Virus record (IMG/VR): IMGVR_UViG_3300028809_000005
Coordinates: 1 to 38,790 of that record
Source of the DNA: a virus
Reading direction: 5' to 3' (one strand)
DNA: 38,790 bases
A program made the translations under genes and the position numbers. Under the pieces are notes generated by a model. The model had not been told where the DNA came from. It saw only the letters and a list, made by a program, of their open reading frames with translations, and did no database searches. Of the stretch, positions 20,381 through 30,242 are shown in pieces. Each line of letters starts with the position of its first letter. The stretch's first letter is position 1.

Positions 20381-20845
20381 TTAGTTGAAAAGTACCTCTA
20401 ATCCGGGATATGCTCTAAATGTGGGCGTACCGATTGTATTTACAGTTCGCATACGAAGCCAAGTATTTCGCGGTATTGTTCCCTTTAGGGTTACATGAAA
20501 AGTAAATGTTGGCATAAGAACGCCACCTGAAATAGAAGCAATCGCTGTATCAATTCCAGTCCATGCACTATTATCAGGAGAAGACTCTAAAATTATCATC
20601 CCTCCACTACCTGTTACTACTGTCGCATTACATGTAATTGTATTGCTATAAGCCACTATTGCACATCGTTGTTGACTAATCATAAAAGATGTATTAAGTG
20701 CGCGGGAAGCAGTATTATTTGCTATGGCTGGGGTATGTGAAAATCCGTTAGATTTTACCGACATGTTAACCCCAAGCGTAATGCCCATTACTGTTAGGAT
20801 GAAAATGGATACAATCCAAATAATGTTTCGTTTTATAAAAGCCAT
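20381..20845 (-). CDS. Fibre-associated protein with N-terminal membrane anchor
   Basis: 154 residues. N-terminal helix IIWIVSIFILTVMGITLG (about 8-25), then a beta-rich domain with SRALNTSFMISQQRCAIVAY and WLRMRTVNTIGTPTF ending GLEVLFN. The soluble part matches a phage tail-associated family I recognise ('SRSLNTAFQIS ... YYVRLRTVN..GTPTF...GQEVLL'), which normally has no membrane helix. It immediately follows the spike gene. The anchor is unusual and suggests display or storage in the host envelope. Confidence 0.6.
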   Translation of the reverse strand: MAFIKRNIIWIVSIFILTVMGITLGVNMSVKSNGFSHTPAIANNTASRALNTSFMISQQRCAIVAYSNTITCNATVVTGSGGMIILESSPDNSAWTGIDTAIASISGGVLMPTFTFHVTLKGTIPRNTWLRMRTVNTIGTPTFRAYPGLEVLFN

Positions 20846-20856
20846 AGGTAAAAAAT

Positions 20857-23403
20857 TTAATTAATCCACCATTGTGTTCCATCACTTTGAATTGTTATTG
20901 ATTGCAAATAAGTCGTTATAGAATATGGTGTAGATGAGCCTTCAATATTTTCAGATGCGTTAGGATCTACTGCAATTGTAAATGCATTATTGCTTATTTT
21001 CTTAATAACATAAACCCTTCCAGTACAAGTAGACGCAGCAGGTAGATTTATAGTAATATTAGCTGAATTATTCACATATATAGAATAGTTGGTAGCATTC
21101 AACGTACTTGTTCCCGATATTGTAGCGGGAGCAGCCGAAAAAGATCCTTTAACCTGAAGTGAGGTACTACCATCATCAGTTGCCGTTGAATTTACACCAA
21201 CTAATGCTCTAGTATTAAGCATCAATGGCGTGGCGGAAATTAACATAGGTTGTAGAGTATTAGTTCCGCCGCGGTCGAAAGACCATATATTAGCTGTTCC
21301 TGATTGCGCAAATAATTCTAGTCCATTACCATTTCTTATATTAGTAACGCCTGTTACCTTAACCATATTTGTAGTCACCCCATTATTTGTAGTAACTGTT
21401 TGTAAATCAATAGTATTTACTGGATTTAAGGTATACTGAACACTACTATATGAATACCGGATAGGCGCAAATGTTGCCTGCGCGCCTGGTGCGGAGACCG
21501 TAGGCAGATATGATTTAATCCGCCCTATAGATGCGAAACCAACTGTTCTAAATGCATTATTAGCAGTATCCACCATAACAGATCCGTAAAGGTGCAAGGT
21601 ATCAGCTATAGGACTTGCATTTATAAATACAGAATTATATACTTTATCCGAATTATTGTTAGATAGCCGTAAAGTCTTTAATGAACTATTAGAAATAGCA
21701 ACTGCTGTTAATAGTGAATCAAAAGAACTGTTGTTTACCTCCAAGGTATTAATTGCAGCCCCATTAATTGCTAAGCCCGTACTTTTACCAGGTTTACCAC
21801 CAACGTGTCTATAATTGTCTACTACCATTCTACGCACAATAGCACCTGTTTGTGTAACAATATCAGTATAATTATAGGTGGTGTCGGCAATCGTTTTTAT
21901 GTTCCGGGCCTGCATAATATCGATATCCGCCAATGGCTTGACTGTAATAGTTGTCCGGATGCTGTTATCTGGCTTTCGTATTACGTTGTCAATATATACC
22001 GAGCGGATTTTGTTGTTAAATGACAGATATTCATTATTCGAAATGTTATTCTGCATCTTCACATTGATATTCGAAATTGTAATATCACCAAAATTTCCAG
22101 TTCCCAGTCCATATGCGCTTACTTCAAGTAGGTTATCTGTAGCTGTTCCAGTTATATTATTTACAATAACTCTATCCATCAATGAAGTTGCTGACAAAAG
22201 TCTTACACCTTTCCTCGTCTCATTAAATATGATGTCATTTATTATAATGTCTGTTATATCTCCTTGGGTCAACCATGGCCCTTGTGGCACATCTTCAGTA
22301 TTAAAGGCAATTGCATCATCAAATGTTTTTAATATGCACCTTGAAACATTAATATGGTGAGCGGGCCCGTTGAAATGAAGTCCATCCTGGTTATGTAATG
22401 GTGGGTTATATACGCCTTGATCTATTTCCAACCCATGAAAATTACTATAATTTACGTTTGATGCAAATACGGCATATGTTTGAGTATTTATAATTCTACT
22501 TGGCGAAAAATCAAGATATTTAACTCCTGAAAATAAGAATCCTACTACAGGGGTTCCATCAGGCATAAATTTTATTTGATTATCTCCATTCCCAAACCAA
22601 TTCCCACCTGATATAGTTATCATTGAATCAACGATATTCATTGATAAAGGTGTCGTTTTATTTTTATTACTAACTAATGCACAGTTAGCCCCATTCATAA
22701 GGTATATTTTTGCCGAACCGCCATATATTTTTGTTCCTGTACTGACGATCAAGGTACTGTCAATATCATATTGTCCATTTCCATCAAATCCAACCCAAAA
22801 CCTACCCTGTGAATAGTCTATAGCTGCTTGTATAGCCAACCTATCCGATATCCCATCATTAGGAATAGCCCCAAACCATCTGGGATTTACCCACAATCCA
22901 CTATCTCTATATTGCTGTAATGTAATTGCATCATCAAGTGCTACGCCCTTATCAATTCTAATAGTTCCCTCAAAATAAGCAGATTTGTTTAAATATGAAG
23001 GTAATGTACCAATATTTAACGGCGCTGCCAATGGATTAGTTGTCGCAATTTTTAAAGTATTTCCAATTGTTCCATTCCCAGTTATATTAAAACTAGCATT
23101 TTGAGGAGATGTCCCATTTTTAATAAAATCATCTGGATCTATTGCTTGTGAGCCTAATATTGTCCATCCAAATCCATCATGCCCCCAAAATTTACCAAAT
23201 TGGTAAGCAATACGACCAGAATCCCCTACAGGAAGACCATTAAAAAGCATGTTGTTTTGTGCAGATGTATCACGCGGCACAATATGCACGCTATCTGACT
23301 TGGACGATCGCATCTTCCTGTTAGATGGATCAGATTGCCAAATTCCCTGCGCCATTGCGCCAGATGAAACAAAAAAAGTAAGTAGTATTAAAATGTATTT
23401 CAT
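20857..23403 (-). CDS. Beta-helix tail spike with Sec signal peptide
   Basis: 848 residues from MKYILILLTFFVSSGAMAQG, a textbook signal peptide with cleavage after AMA. I chose the ATG at 23403, which overlaps the upstream stop as ATGA. After a linker region comes PRWFGAIPNDGISDRLAIQA (about 175), the entry motif of pectate-lyase-like spikes, then long beta-helix repeats (NISRCILKTFDDAIAFNTED-type) to about 560. A C-terminal domain (ITINLPAASTCTGRVYVIKK, IQSDGTQWWIN) is typical of fibre tips. It probably binds or cleaves host surface polysaccharide. Confidence 0.82.
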   Translation of the reverse strand: MKYILILLTFFVSSGAMAQGIWQSDPSNRKMRSSKSDSVHIVPRDTSAQNNMLFNGLPVGDSGRIAYQFGKFWGHDGFGWTILGSQAIDPDDFIKNGTSPQNASFNITGNGTIGNTLKIATTNPLAAPLNIGTLPSYLNKSAYFEGTIRIDKGVALDDAITLQQYRDSGLWVNPRWFGAIPNDGISDRLAIQAAIDYSQGRFWVGFDGNGQYDIDSTLIVSTGTKIYGGSAKIYLMNGANCALVSNKNKTTPLSMNIVDSMITISGGNWFGNGDNQIKFMPDGTPVVGFLFSGVKYLDFSPSRIINTQTYAVFASNVNYSNFHGLEIDQGVYNPPLHNQDGLHFNGPAHHINVSRCILKTFDDAIAFNTEDVPQGPWLTQGDITDIIINDIIFNETRKGVRLLSATSLMDRVIVNNITGTATDNLLEVSAYGLGTGNFGDITISNINVKMQNNISNNEYLSFNNKIRSVYIDNVIRKPDNSIRTTITVKPLADIDIMQARNIKTIADTTYNYTDIVTQTGAIVRRMVVDNYRHVGGKPGKSTGLAINGAAINTLEVNNSSFDSLLTAVAISNSSLKTLRLSNNNSDKVYNSVFINASPIADTLHLYGSVMVDTANNAFRTVGFASIGRIKSYLPTVSAPGAQATFAPIRYSYSSVQYTLNPVNTIDLQTVTTNNGVTTNMVKVTGVTNIRNGNGLELFAQSGTANIWSFDRGGTNTLQPMLISATPLMLNTRALVGVNSTATDDGSTSLQVKGSFSAAPATISGTSTLNATNYSIYVNNSANITINLPAASTCTGRVYVIKKISNNAFTIAVDPNASENIEGSSTPYSITTYLQSITIQSDGTQWWIN

Positions 23404-24716
23404 ATCCAAAAAGTTATTGGCCGTGCATAGTTTTCGGGTCTTGCCTCATATCCGCCATTCGGCAACATAGCTTGTGAAGATCCTAAGTTGGGTTGCCCCG
23501 GTGTATTATCAGTATTTACAATTGTCGATTGACCATCGTTTTTAAGCAATTCATCATAATCTCCATTTGTATGGCTGTGCGCCTTGTTTTGGTTGCTTTG
23601 CTCGCTATTTAACCTAAATCCTAATCCCGCCGTTTGTCTGTCTTCGTCCTTGTTTTTACCCATGTCTAAGTTTCTAGGGAACCAGCCGCGCAGATCAGGT
23701 ATGTATATTGTGCCGCCACCTCTGCCCCATTGTAACTTATTGCTTCCAGCCCATGCACCAGGGCTTAAAATTGACCCGGCTAAATCCGTAGTTTCAAGGT
23801 AATCCAAATAATCGGCCAAAGAAGGAATGGTCGTTTCTAATACAGATTGCCCATTAGCCCAAATCTGATTTACTCCTTCTATACCTCCCGGGTTTTCGGC
23901 CCCTACTCTTTGCCATCTGTCACCGCGTGATAAAACACGCCAGTTATTACCAATCCTGATAAGTAGACAATGATCTGATTCGCCTAAAACGATTCTTGAC
24001 AAGTTCGTGCCGTCCCAAAGCTGCTGACCTCCCGGCGCCATAATTATGGCTTGTTTCATCGTGCCACCCCTCACCGTCTTGATAGGACAAATTACATTTT
24101 CGGGGTAGTTTGGATTTAAGGTATATGTAATTGCGGCAGCGGTTGCCCCGTTCAATATAATTAATTTCCTGTCATATGATGGCCCAGCGGCAACACTAGC
24201 CGTTACAATCTGCTCCCCATTTGTAAACCTACCAACAGCATCAGGGGTAACTATAACTGGTGATATTTGCGTTTTAAACTGTACTGCTATTTGATCTCCT
24301 ATAGCGAATTCATCTCCAAATACAACTAATCTAATGCCTCCGCCTGGGATATCATTTTGCCAGTTTACCCCCTTAAATCCGTATTCAAGGCCGCGCCTAA
24401 ATAAGCTGTATTCTTTACCATCCAAAAACGGGTCAATTATTACGTTATTGGTACCAGTAAAGCCAAAATCAACGCCGTTACCTATAGACGCTCCGGGTGG
24501 CATTGTATCAAAAGGATAATAATACCTATCCGGGATATTAGCAGCAGTTCCAAGTTCTGTAGATATGATTTGCGCAAGCGTAGAAATGGCAATCTTGTAG
24601 CCAACATCTCCGCCATTGAACCCAAAATATAACAAGTCATCAGCCGTTGGTGTGCCTACAGGGAATCCGAGTTCCTGCAACGTTAATAACAATACTTCAT
24701 CTACTAGTTTAGGCAT
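23400..24716 (-). CDS. Tail fibre protein with collar-type C-terminus
   Basis: 438 residues. The N-terminal 120 residues are variable. The C-terminal third has GGGTIYIPDLRGWFPRNLDM, a glutamine/histidine-rich QNKAHSHTNGD and GGYEARPENYARPITFWI, the hallmark of phage tail-collar fibre tips. It probably attaches the spike or directly contacts the host. Overlaps the spike gene by four bases. Confidence 0.8.
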   Translation of the reverse strand: MPKLVDEVLLLTLQELGFPVGTPTADDLLYFGFNGGDVGYKIAISTLAQIISTELGTAANIPDRYYYPFDTMPPGASIGNGVDFGFTGTNNVIIDPFLDGKEYSLFRRGLEYGFKGVNWQNDIPGGGIRLVVFGDEFAIGDQIAVQFKTQISPVIVTPDAVGRFTNGEQIVTASVAAGPSYDRKLIILNGATAAAITYTLNPNYPENVICPIKTVRGGTMKQAIIMAPGGQQLWDGTNLSRIVLGESDHCLLIRIGNNWRVLSRGDRWQRVGAENPGGIEGVNQIWANGQSVLETTIPSLADYLDYLETTDLAGSILSPGAWAGSNKLQWGRGGGTIYIPDLRGWFPRNLDMGKNKDEDRQTAGLGFRLNSEQSNQNKAHSHTNGDYDELLKNDGQSTIVNTDNTPGQPNLGSSQAMLPNGGYEARPENYARPITFWI

Positions 24717-25500
24717 AATATGGACTTGTTAATTGGTCATTGTCTAAATCAGGTGAAAGCCCTTCGTTATTATCAAGGTCAGGCGAAAGCCCCAAATCAG
24801 GTGCAGCTTGTGCAAATACAACATCTGGTATGTATGGCGCATTCCAATCGCTTGACAAAACGAAATCGCATCCCGTTTCCCCTAATGAAAGTGTCCAGTA
24901 TAGATTTTCTGAATAATTGTTATACCAGTCTACAACCTCATCTGCATTATTGGCCACGCCTATGAAAGTGCCGATATTATTCCCATCGTTTGTATACCAG
25001 AATACCGATACTGGATAAGGATTCGGACACCCAAACAACCGTACTTTATTCGCATCTGCCAAGTACACATTGGTTACTATATCTATGTATTCGGTCGTTT
25101 TTGGGCCACATCCTATTCCTACAGTACTAGCAGTAAATTCACCCCTAACCGGACTAGCCCAAGAATCATTAGTTAAAATAACAACACCAGAATGCACCAC
25201 CCCGGCTAAATTTTGATCTGAACCCTTCCAAGCTAGTTTGTCTCCATTATCAAAGGCCTCTATAACATCCACATAGCTAAATCCGTCATAATAACTTACT
25301 ACGGCGTCAAATTGAATAGTATACCCCTTGAATGTTGGTATATAATCCCTATCCTGTCCCTGCGGACCTGTTATTTCTAGCGTATCTCTCGTTCTTGTAA
25401 GCGTAAAATCAGTACAATAGCATGCCGGAGTGTAAACTCCACCTTTGTTAAAGTATAGAATAAAATCCCGACCGCGTATTGATCTGATTGCCATACTCAA
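24709..25500 (-). CDS. Tail tube-like / distal tail protein
   Basis: 263 residues. The N-terminal domain (DFILYFNKGGVYTPACYCTD, LTRTRDTLEITGPQ) resembles tail-tube folds in Bacteroidota phages. The C-terminus has a short tandem peptide repeat (LSPDLDNN/LSPDLDND). It lies between the hub-like protein and the collar fibre; a distal tail or adaptor role is inferred. Confidence 0.5.
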   Translation of the reverse strand: MSMAIRSIRGRDFILYFNKGGVYTPACYCTDFTLTRTRDTLEITGPQGQDRDYIPTFKGYTIQFDAVVSYYDGFSYVDVIEAFDNGDKLAWKGSDQNLAGVVHSGVVILTNDSWASPVRGEFTASTVGIGCGPKTTEYIDIVTNVYLADANKVRLFGCPNPYPVSVFWYTNDGNNIGTFIGVANNADEVVDWYNNYSENLYWTLSLGETGCDFVLSSDWNAPYIPDVVFAQAAPDLGLSPDLDNNEGLSPDLDNDQLTSPYYA

Positions 25501-25502
25501 AT

Positions 25503-27455
25503 TTAGCTTTTTTCTTCTTCAATATCCCATTGATCTACAACAATGTTGCCCCCTTCCTCCGGCAGTATTTCCATAATGCCTATTTGATGGACACATGTTC
25601 TATTATTATATGTGTCTCTAAACTGCATAAACCTTTTGCCGGGGATGTGCTGGAACTCTATAACCGAATAAAATTCAAACTGATTGCTATACACTGACCC
25701 AGCAAAAGACAGTATGCTCCTTGCGTATTGTTCAACATGGGCGCGCGCCATGTGATCCTCAATATCTCTTTCAATGCTTCCTGCCTTGGAAGTCTGCCAC
25801 CCTTCAGCCGGTTCTTGGGGTGCTCCCGTAAAGATAGTGTTTGAAATACCAGGATCTCCCATATCAATAAATGTAAAATCCTGTTGCGGCAAAACTTGCG
25901 AAAACTCCGCGTCGTTTGTCGCCCTTACATGCCTACCTTTAGAACTGGACTTTATAATAGCCAACTTTAAAGGATAAATATGTACTGAATCAACAAAAGG
26001 CCCATCCGGCGTATCACTGAATTGATCGGGCGGCCAAATGAGAATAACCATCCTATATGAATCTAAGGGAGGTGATCCGGGGGAGCCTACTGGCTGCATA
26101 GCAGGTATTGGGTCAGATTTTACTTTTATTGACCCCTTTTGCTTTCTTCCTGACCGCGTTACCTCTACCCTGTTAGTAAAGGTGATCCCAGCGCCGTCAC
26201 TTATCCACTGACCGCCGGATGTCATTTCCCATCCTCTATAATCCGATGTCTGACTATCCAAGTCAATTAAATACCCGAACCGTTTTGTATTAAAAAACTC
26301 GTAAGGGAATTCAATTTCTATTATATCTCCAGGCTGCACGTATACTTCGGGAGTTCCCATCCACCCCTGTGAAATATTATGTGTTAACACGGTATCATAT
26401 GGAATAATAGCCCTATACGGGTCTATAGTGGTGCCTGATCCAGTGCGGAAAAGAGACGGCGTTCCGGCCGCTCTATACCAATCGGTAAAATCTGATCCTG
26501 TAAAATTTTCCCAAAAAGAATTCGTTAAAATGTTTATCCCCTGGTACTGGGTTTCAAAAGAGGCTTTTTTAACTGCTCTTTTAGGTGAAATAACGCCGTC
26601 CAGGTTGACCGGAATCATGTCATGAGAAAATGCAGGCCCAGCTGAAATAAGCATATCGGGGACAGACACGGCCGTAACCGTTGTTGAATCGGTATACCTA
26701 TCCACGGTAAAAGATGGCAAATCTAAGTCCTGTGTACGGATAAACCATAATTCTCCCTTTGCCATAAACATTCTAGCCGTAAATGCTGTTGCGATTTTTA
26801 TAGCAGCACTCCTCACAGAGTTAGCCCCCTCAACAAAGTCATAGAAAATATCTGTATGGACAAACTCCCCAAATAGCATTTTTTCGCCCGGCTCAATATT
26901 AGTAGGATAAAGCGTACAAAGTACATTTACTGGCGTATTTGGCTCAATACATTGAAACAATCCCCGTGTTAAAAGTGCTTCATAAAGATTAATTTTCTCG
27001 TATTTCAGTAAGCCACCGTTATCCATATTGAACAACACGCCAGCCGCAAAAGACATTCCATCAACGGCTTTTATCTGCACTGCAAATGGTGTGGGATGAT
27101 AAGGATAAGTACAGAAATCAGGCTTTACCCAGTAAACACCATCTAACACGCCATTTTTCCTTACCTCAACTTTAAAACGCCGTTCCGATGCCTCAAAAAA
27201 TTCTGTAGGCAAGGGCTCGTTGGGCAATCCGCCGTATTTATAGGTTATGGTTATTTGGCGACCTATTATAGAAGTAAATTTATTTTCCTCGGTGTCAATT
27301 CGTTCGGTTATCAAACAATCACCTACGCCCTGTAAGGGAATCGGATTAACGTCAATACTCCCCTCACTATCCAATATATCAACCCGCCACGTTGCGGGTG
27401 TGTTGGCGTGTGCATCCTGAAACTCTAAATAATATTTTTGGTAGTAAGTCGCCAT
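25503..27455 (-). CDS. Tail hub / baseplate-like protein
   Basis: 650 residues, beta-rich. After tape measure, phages normally encode distal tail and hub proteins, and the N-terminal half (YYLEFQDAHANTPATWRVDI, GRQITITYKYGG, RRFKVEVRKNG) has the look of a hub or tail-associated scaffold. The exact family is not recognised. It shares one base with the tape measure stop (TAATG). Confidence 0.55.
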   Translation of the reverse strand: MATYYQKYYLEFQDAHANTPATWRVDILDSEGSIDVNPIPLQGVGDCLITERIDTEENKFTSIIGRQITITYKYGGLPNEPLPTEFFEASERRFKVEVRKNGVLDGVYWVKPDFCTYPYHPTPFAVQIKAVDGMSFAAGVLFNMDNGGLLKYEKINLYEALLTRGLFQCIEPNTPVNVLCTLYPTNIEPGEKMLFGEFVHTDIFYDFVEGANSVRSAAIKIATAFTARMFMAKGELWFIRTQDLDLPSFTVDRYTDSTTVTAVSVPDMLISAGPAFSHDMIPVNLDGVISPKRAVKKASFETQYQGINILTNSFWENFTGSDFTDWYRAAGTPSLFRTGSGTTIDPYRAIIPYDTVLTHNISQGWMGTPEVYVQPGDIIEIEFPYEFFNTKRFGYLIDLDSQTSDYRGWEMTSGGQWISDGAGITFTNRVEVTRSGRKQKGSIKVKSDPIPAMQPVGSPGSPPLDSYRMVILIWPPDQFSDTPDGPFVDSVHIYPLKLAIIKSSSKGRHVRATNDAEFSQVLPQQDFTFIDMGDPGISNTIFTGAPQEPAEGWQTSKAGSIERDIEDHMARAHVEQYARSILSFAGSVYSNQFEFYSVIEFQHIPGKRFMQFRDTYNNRTCVHQIGIMEILPEEGGNIVVDQWDIEEEKS

Positions 27456-29530
27456 TATCCGTTTATACTTGCAATTGAACCTTCAGCCTGTTTCAAAAGA
27501 ATAACTAAGTCAGTCCCGGAAACACGGGTTTCAGCTATTATTGCATTCCCTCCGCCAATACCCGCACCTTGGGCGATCTTTTTCAGTTGCAAATCGCTCA
27601 AAATATGTTCTTTTTGGGTGGTGTTATCCCCCGCTTGGATCATTTGAGATCCGTAAACCGTGCCGCCTGTAGCAAAAGACGGCGCCTTAGAAAGGGAGCT
27701 TTCAATGAGTGACCCCGCTGCCACAGCAATAATACCTGCGGCAACTGCGGCATAAGGGTTTTTGATAAGCGCCTTGGCCGCTATGGTTGCAGTACCGGCC
27801 GCAATCATGGATTCCCCCAACTGTTTGATAAAGCGTCCGAAAAGCCCAATGATACCATTAAACACATCGCCCAAGCTTTTTGCACCCGTTATTAGTCCTC
27901 CAATTGCTTCGCCGATACCAGACGCGATATTTGCTACACCTGAACGCAGGGCATTATTAAAATTATCGTTGAATCTTTTTTGAAAATCGGTCAGTTGCTC
28001 GAAATCTAAACTATCTACCAATGGTTTAAATGCTGCTGCCACATTTGATTGAGAGGGTGGAATAGGCTCAATGTTAACCGGGATTTTTAAGTTTACCGGA
28101 GTGCGAGCAAGCCCACTTTCTAGTTGCTTAATCCTTGCATCAATTTGCAAGAAAAGGTTATCGGTAGGCTTAATCCCCAATTCCCCTAAATCTTGTAGCG
28201 CCCGCTGTAATCTCTTTATCTTGTCGTTTGCCAAATCTGCGACATTGCCGCCAGTAGATTTAAAAACAAGATTAAGACCGTTTATATCTGATTCTAGTTT
28301 GGATATTATTTTTGATACTTCATCGATCTCTTTTGCCGCGTTTCCTCCGCCTTCCCCCGCAGGAGATTTAAAGGGATTTAACTGTACTTGAAGATTGGCT
28401 ATTTTTGTTCCCGTAGCGAATATCTGGTCATAAATAGCATTTTGTTGCTTAATTGCATTATTTGTTTCTAAAATTAGGTTGGCCCTTTCTCTACTCAATC
28501 TAACAACACGATCAAACCTGCTTTCCCCCTCAATGTCTCCGCCTGGCCTATTGGCCTCTGCAATGGCCTTATTAAGTTCATCAATCCTTTTTTTCCCATC
28601 TTCTCCCTGCTGTGCTAATTTCCCGTAAGCGTCTGCAAGATCTTGCACCTGCTTTTCATTCGACTTTATTAAGGCACTAACAAAAAGAGATTGGTTAAAT
28701 TGATCTAGTGCTTTACGCGCCTTTTCGGTATTGATAGTTTCAAGGCTAAGACTGTCCAAATATCCATCAGTTGCCGACTTTAATTCCCTAAGTGCGGCGG
28801 TTCTATCTTTCCTGCTTCTTGTTTCATCCTGGGCTATGCTAAAAAGCTGATTCAATACCGAAACCTCTTTTAAAGCATTGGCATTGCTTGTTTTTAAGGT
28901 CTGATTATAGTCTTTTTGAATATCAGAAAGGCTTTTTATCTGGTCGCCAGCATCTTTCGCTGCTTTTTCGGTGCCAAATAAATCATTGGCAAATATGGTT
29001 AGCAACGTTACCCCCAGTTGAATCACACCCCCTATAGAAAATAGGCTAGCGCCCAATCCCTTTAAAACGCCAATAAACCCATTACCGGATCTAATGGCAT
29101 TATTTACCGAATCTACAAATATCGGAATGTTATTTGACAGGGACAGAATACCAATACGTGCATCAATAGCAAAATTTGGAGTTTCCCGTAAAAGCTGGTT
29201 GAATGAATTTGTTACGCCAGATATAGCGCGGATATTAGGGGCTGACCTAGCTACATCACTACCAAATGTTTGAACTGCTCGCCCGGCGCTATTTACAGCC
29301 ATCCCAGTGGCAACAAACTGGGTTTCCCCCGTTTTAAGGCCAGCAACAAGCCCCTTTAAGTCCTTTTGTAAAGCGTCTATGTAGTTACTGGCCCCTTGAA
29401 TACGGACACCCGCCGCAACAATCCCCTTAGCTGCGTTATTTGCAGCCGTCTGCGCGTTACTCATGCCACGTTCAAACTGATTTACATCAGCCTCTAACAA
29501 AAACTTCATCCCTTCTTCAGTAACGGCCAT
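27455..29530 (-). CDS. Tape measure protein
   Basis: 691 residues. N-terminal MAVTEEGMKFLLEADVNQFE is typical. Long helical and coiled segments follow, with hydrophobic stretches near 150-185 (FIGVLKGLGASLFSIGGVIQ) and near 600-635 (YAAVAAGIIAVAAGSLIESS). It sets tail length; 691 residues implies a tail of roughly 100 nm by the usual 0.15 nm per residue rule. It directly follows the frameshifted chaperones, as in most siphoviruses. Confidence 0.85.
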   Translation of the reverse strand: MAVTEEGMKFLLEADVNQFERGMSNAQTAANNAAKGIVAAGVRIQGASNYIDALQKDLKGLVAGLKTGETQFVATGMAVNSAGRAVQTFGSDVARSAPNIRAISGVTNSFNQLLRETPNFAIDARIGILSLSNNIPIFVDSVNNAIRSGNGFIGVLKGLGASLFSIGGVIQLGVTLLTIFANDLFGTEKAAKDAGDQIKSLSDIQKDYNQTLKTSNANALKEVSVLNQLFSIAQDETRSRKDRTAALRELKSATDGYLDSLSLETINTEKARKALDQFNQSLFVSALIKSNEKQVQDLADAYGKLAQQGEDGKKRIDELNKAIAEANRPGGDIEGESRFDRVVRLSRERANLILETNNAIKQQNAIYDQIFATGTKIANLQVQLNPFKSPAGEGGGNAAKEIDEVSKIISKLESDINGLNLVFKSTGGNVADLANDKIKRLQRALQDLGELGIKPTDNLFLQIDARIKQLESGLARTPVNLKIPVNIEPIPPSQSNVAAAFKPLVDSLDFEQLTDFQKRFNDNFNNALRSGVANIASGIGEAIGGLITGAKSLGDVFNGIIGLFGRFIKQLGESMIAAGTATIAAKALIKNPYAAVAAGIIAVAAGSLIESSLSKAPSFATGGTVYGSQMIQAGDNTTQKEHILSDLQLKKIAQGAGIGGGNAIIAETRVSGTDLVILLKQAEGSIASING

Positions 29531-30222
29531 TTATTTTTTCTTTTTACTTCCAAAGTATCGGTTAGCAATCGCGTTTAATTCTTCTTGAGAAAGTTCTTCC
29601 TCTTTTTCTATTTTAGGCGCTGGCGGATCTGTTATAAGCGTAAACAACCTATTTTCTTTTACTCGTTTAGCACCTGCGGCAATCAATGCCCAGTAAGCCG
29701 TTTTCCTTATCCCCTCTAGGTATCTACATTGACGTATAATATACCCCTGCGCATGTCTTTGATAGTCACACCATGCCATAGCAAGAAATTCATCTGGCAT
29801 TAGCCCTATCTCACCTAACGCGAAGTCTTTCACGTCTTCCCACGTATTCGGCTCTTTTTTTTTGTCTGATTTTCAGCTATTTGCGCCAACTGTTCCACGT
29901 GAAACAACGGCCGATCTTCCTGGGATTTAAAAAACACCTTTAGTGCTGGGGCTAAATCCGCATCATTTGCAGATTCAAGCCAAATAGATACATCCTGGAC
30001 GGTAAAGTCTACGGGTTGCCGCATAAATCTGCAATTCCCCACAAGCCCACAAAAAACAACGTCTTCCGCTGCCGACGTATAGCTATCCTTCCACGTTTCG
30101 GCCAAGCGTTTTATAGCTTCTAGGGGGTCAATATCATATAATCGACCCAAAGCCTCCCGGAAATGACCATTAAAATTAACCGTGCGGACTTTGCCGCCCA
30201 ATTTTATATCAGCCGTATACAT
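29531..30222 (-). CDS. Tail assembly chaperone GT (made by -1 frameshift)
   Basis: Ribosomes slipping back one base on A-AAA-AAG (29860-29854) enter a frame that reads EPNTWEDVKDFALGEIGLMP and continues to 29531, giving about 230 residues. The downstream frame has no ATG; the only nominal start is GTG at 29833, in the middle of the natural protein sequence. G and GT chaperones keep the tape measure soluble and recruit tail tube subunits. The layout (tube - G/GT - tape measure) and slippery site match the classic siphovirus mechanism. Confidence 0.85.
29830..30222 (-). CDS. Tail assembly chaperone G
   Basis: 130 residues, the in-frame product of the same gene, ending TKKKSRIRGKT past the slippery site. 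Residues such as LGRLYDIDPLEAIKRLAETW are typical of the short chaperone. About 123 residues are shared with the frameshift product. Confidence 0.82.
   Translation of the reverse strand: MYTADIKLGGKVRTVNFNGHFREALGRLYDIDPLEAIKRLAETWKDSYTSAAEDVVFCGLVGNCRFMRQPVDFTVQDVSIWLESANDADLAPALKVFFKSQEDRPLFHVEQLAQIAENQTKKKSRIRGKT
29854..29863 (-). promoter_or_regulatory. Programmed -1 frameshift site A-AAA-AAG
   Basis: The leftward mRNA reads A9 then G. In the zero frame this is ACA-AAA-AAA-AAG, the canonical heptamer A-AAA-AAG (29860-29854). The -1 frame is open without interruption through the downstream gene. Confidence 0.85.
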
Positions 30223-30242
30223 GTTAGTAAGTAGTAGTTATA

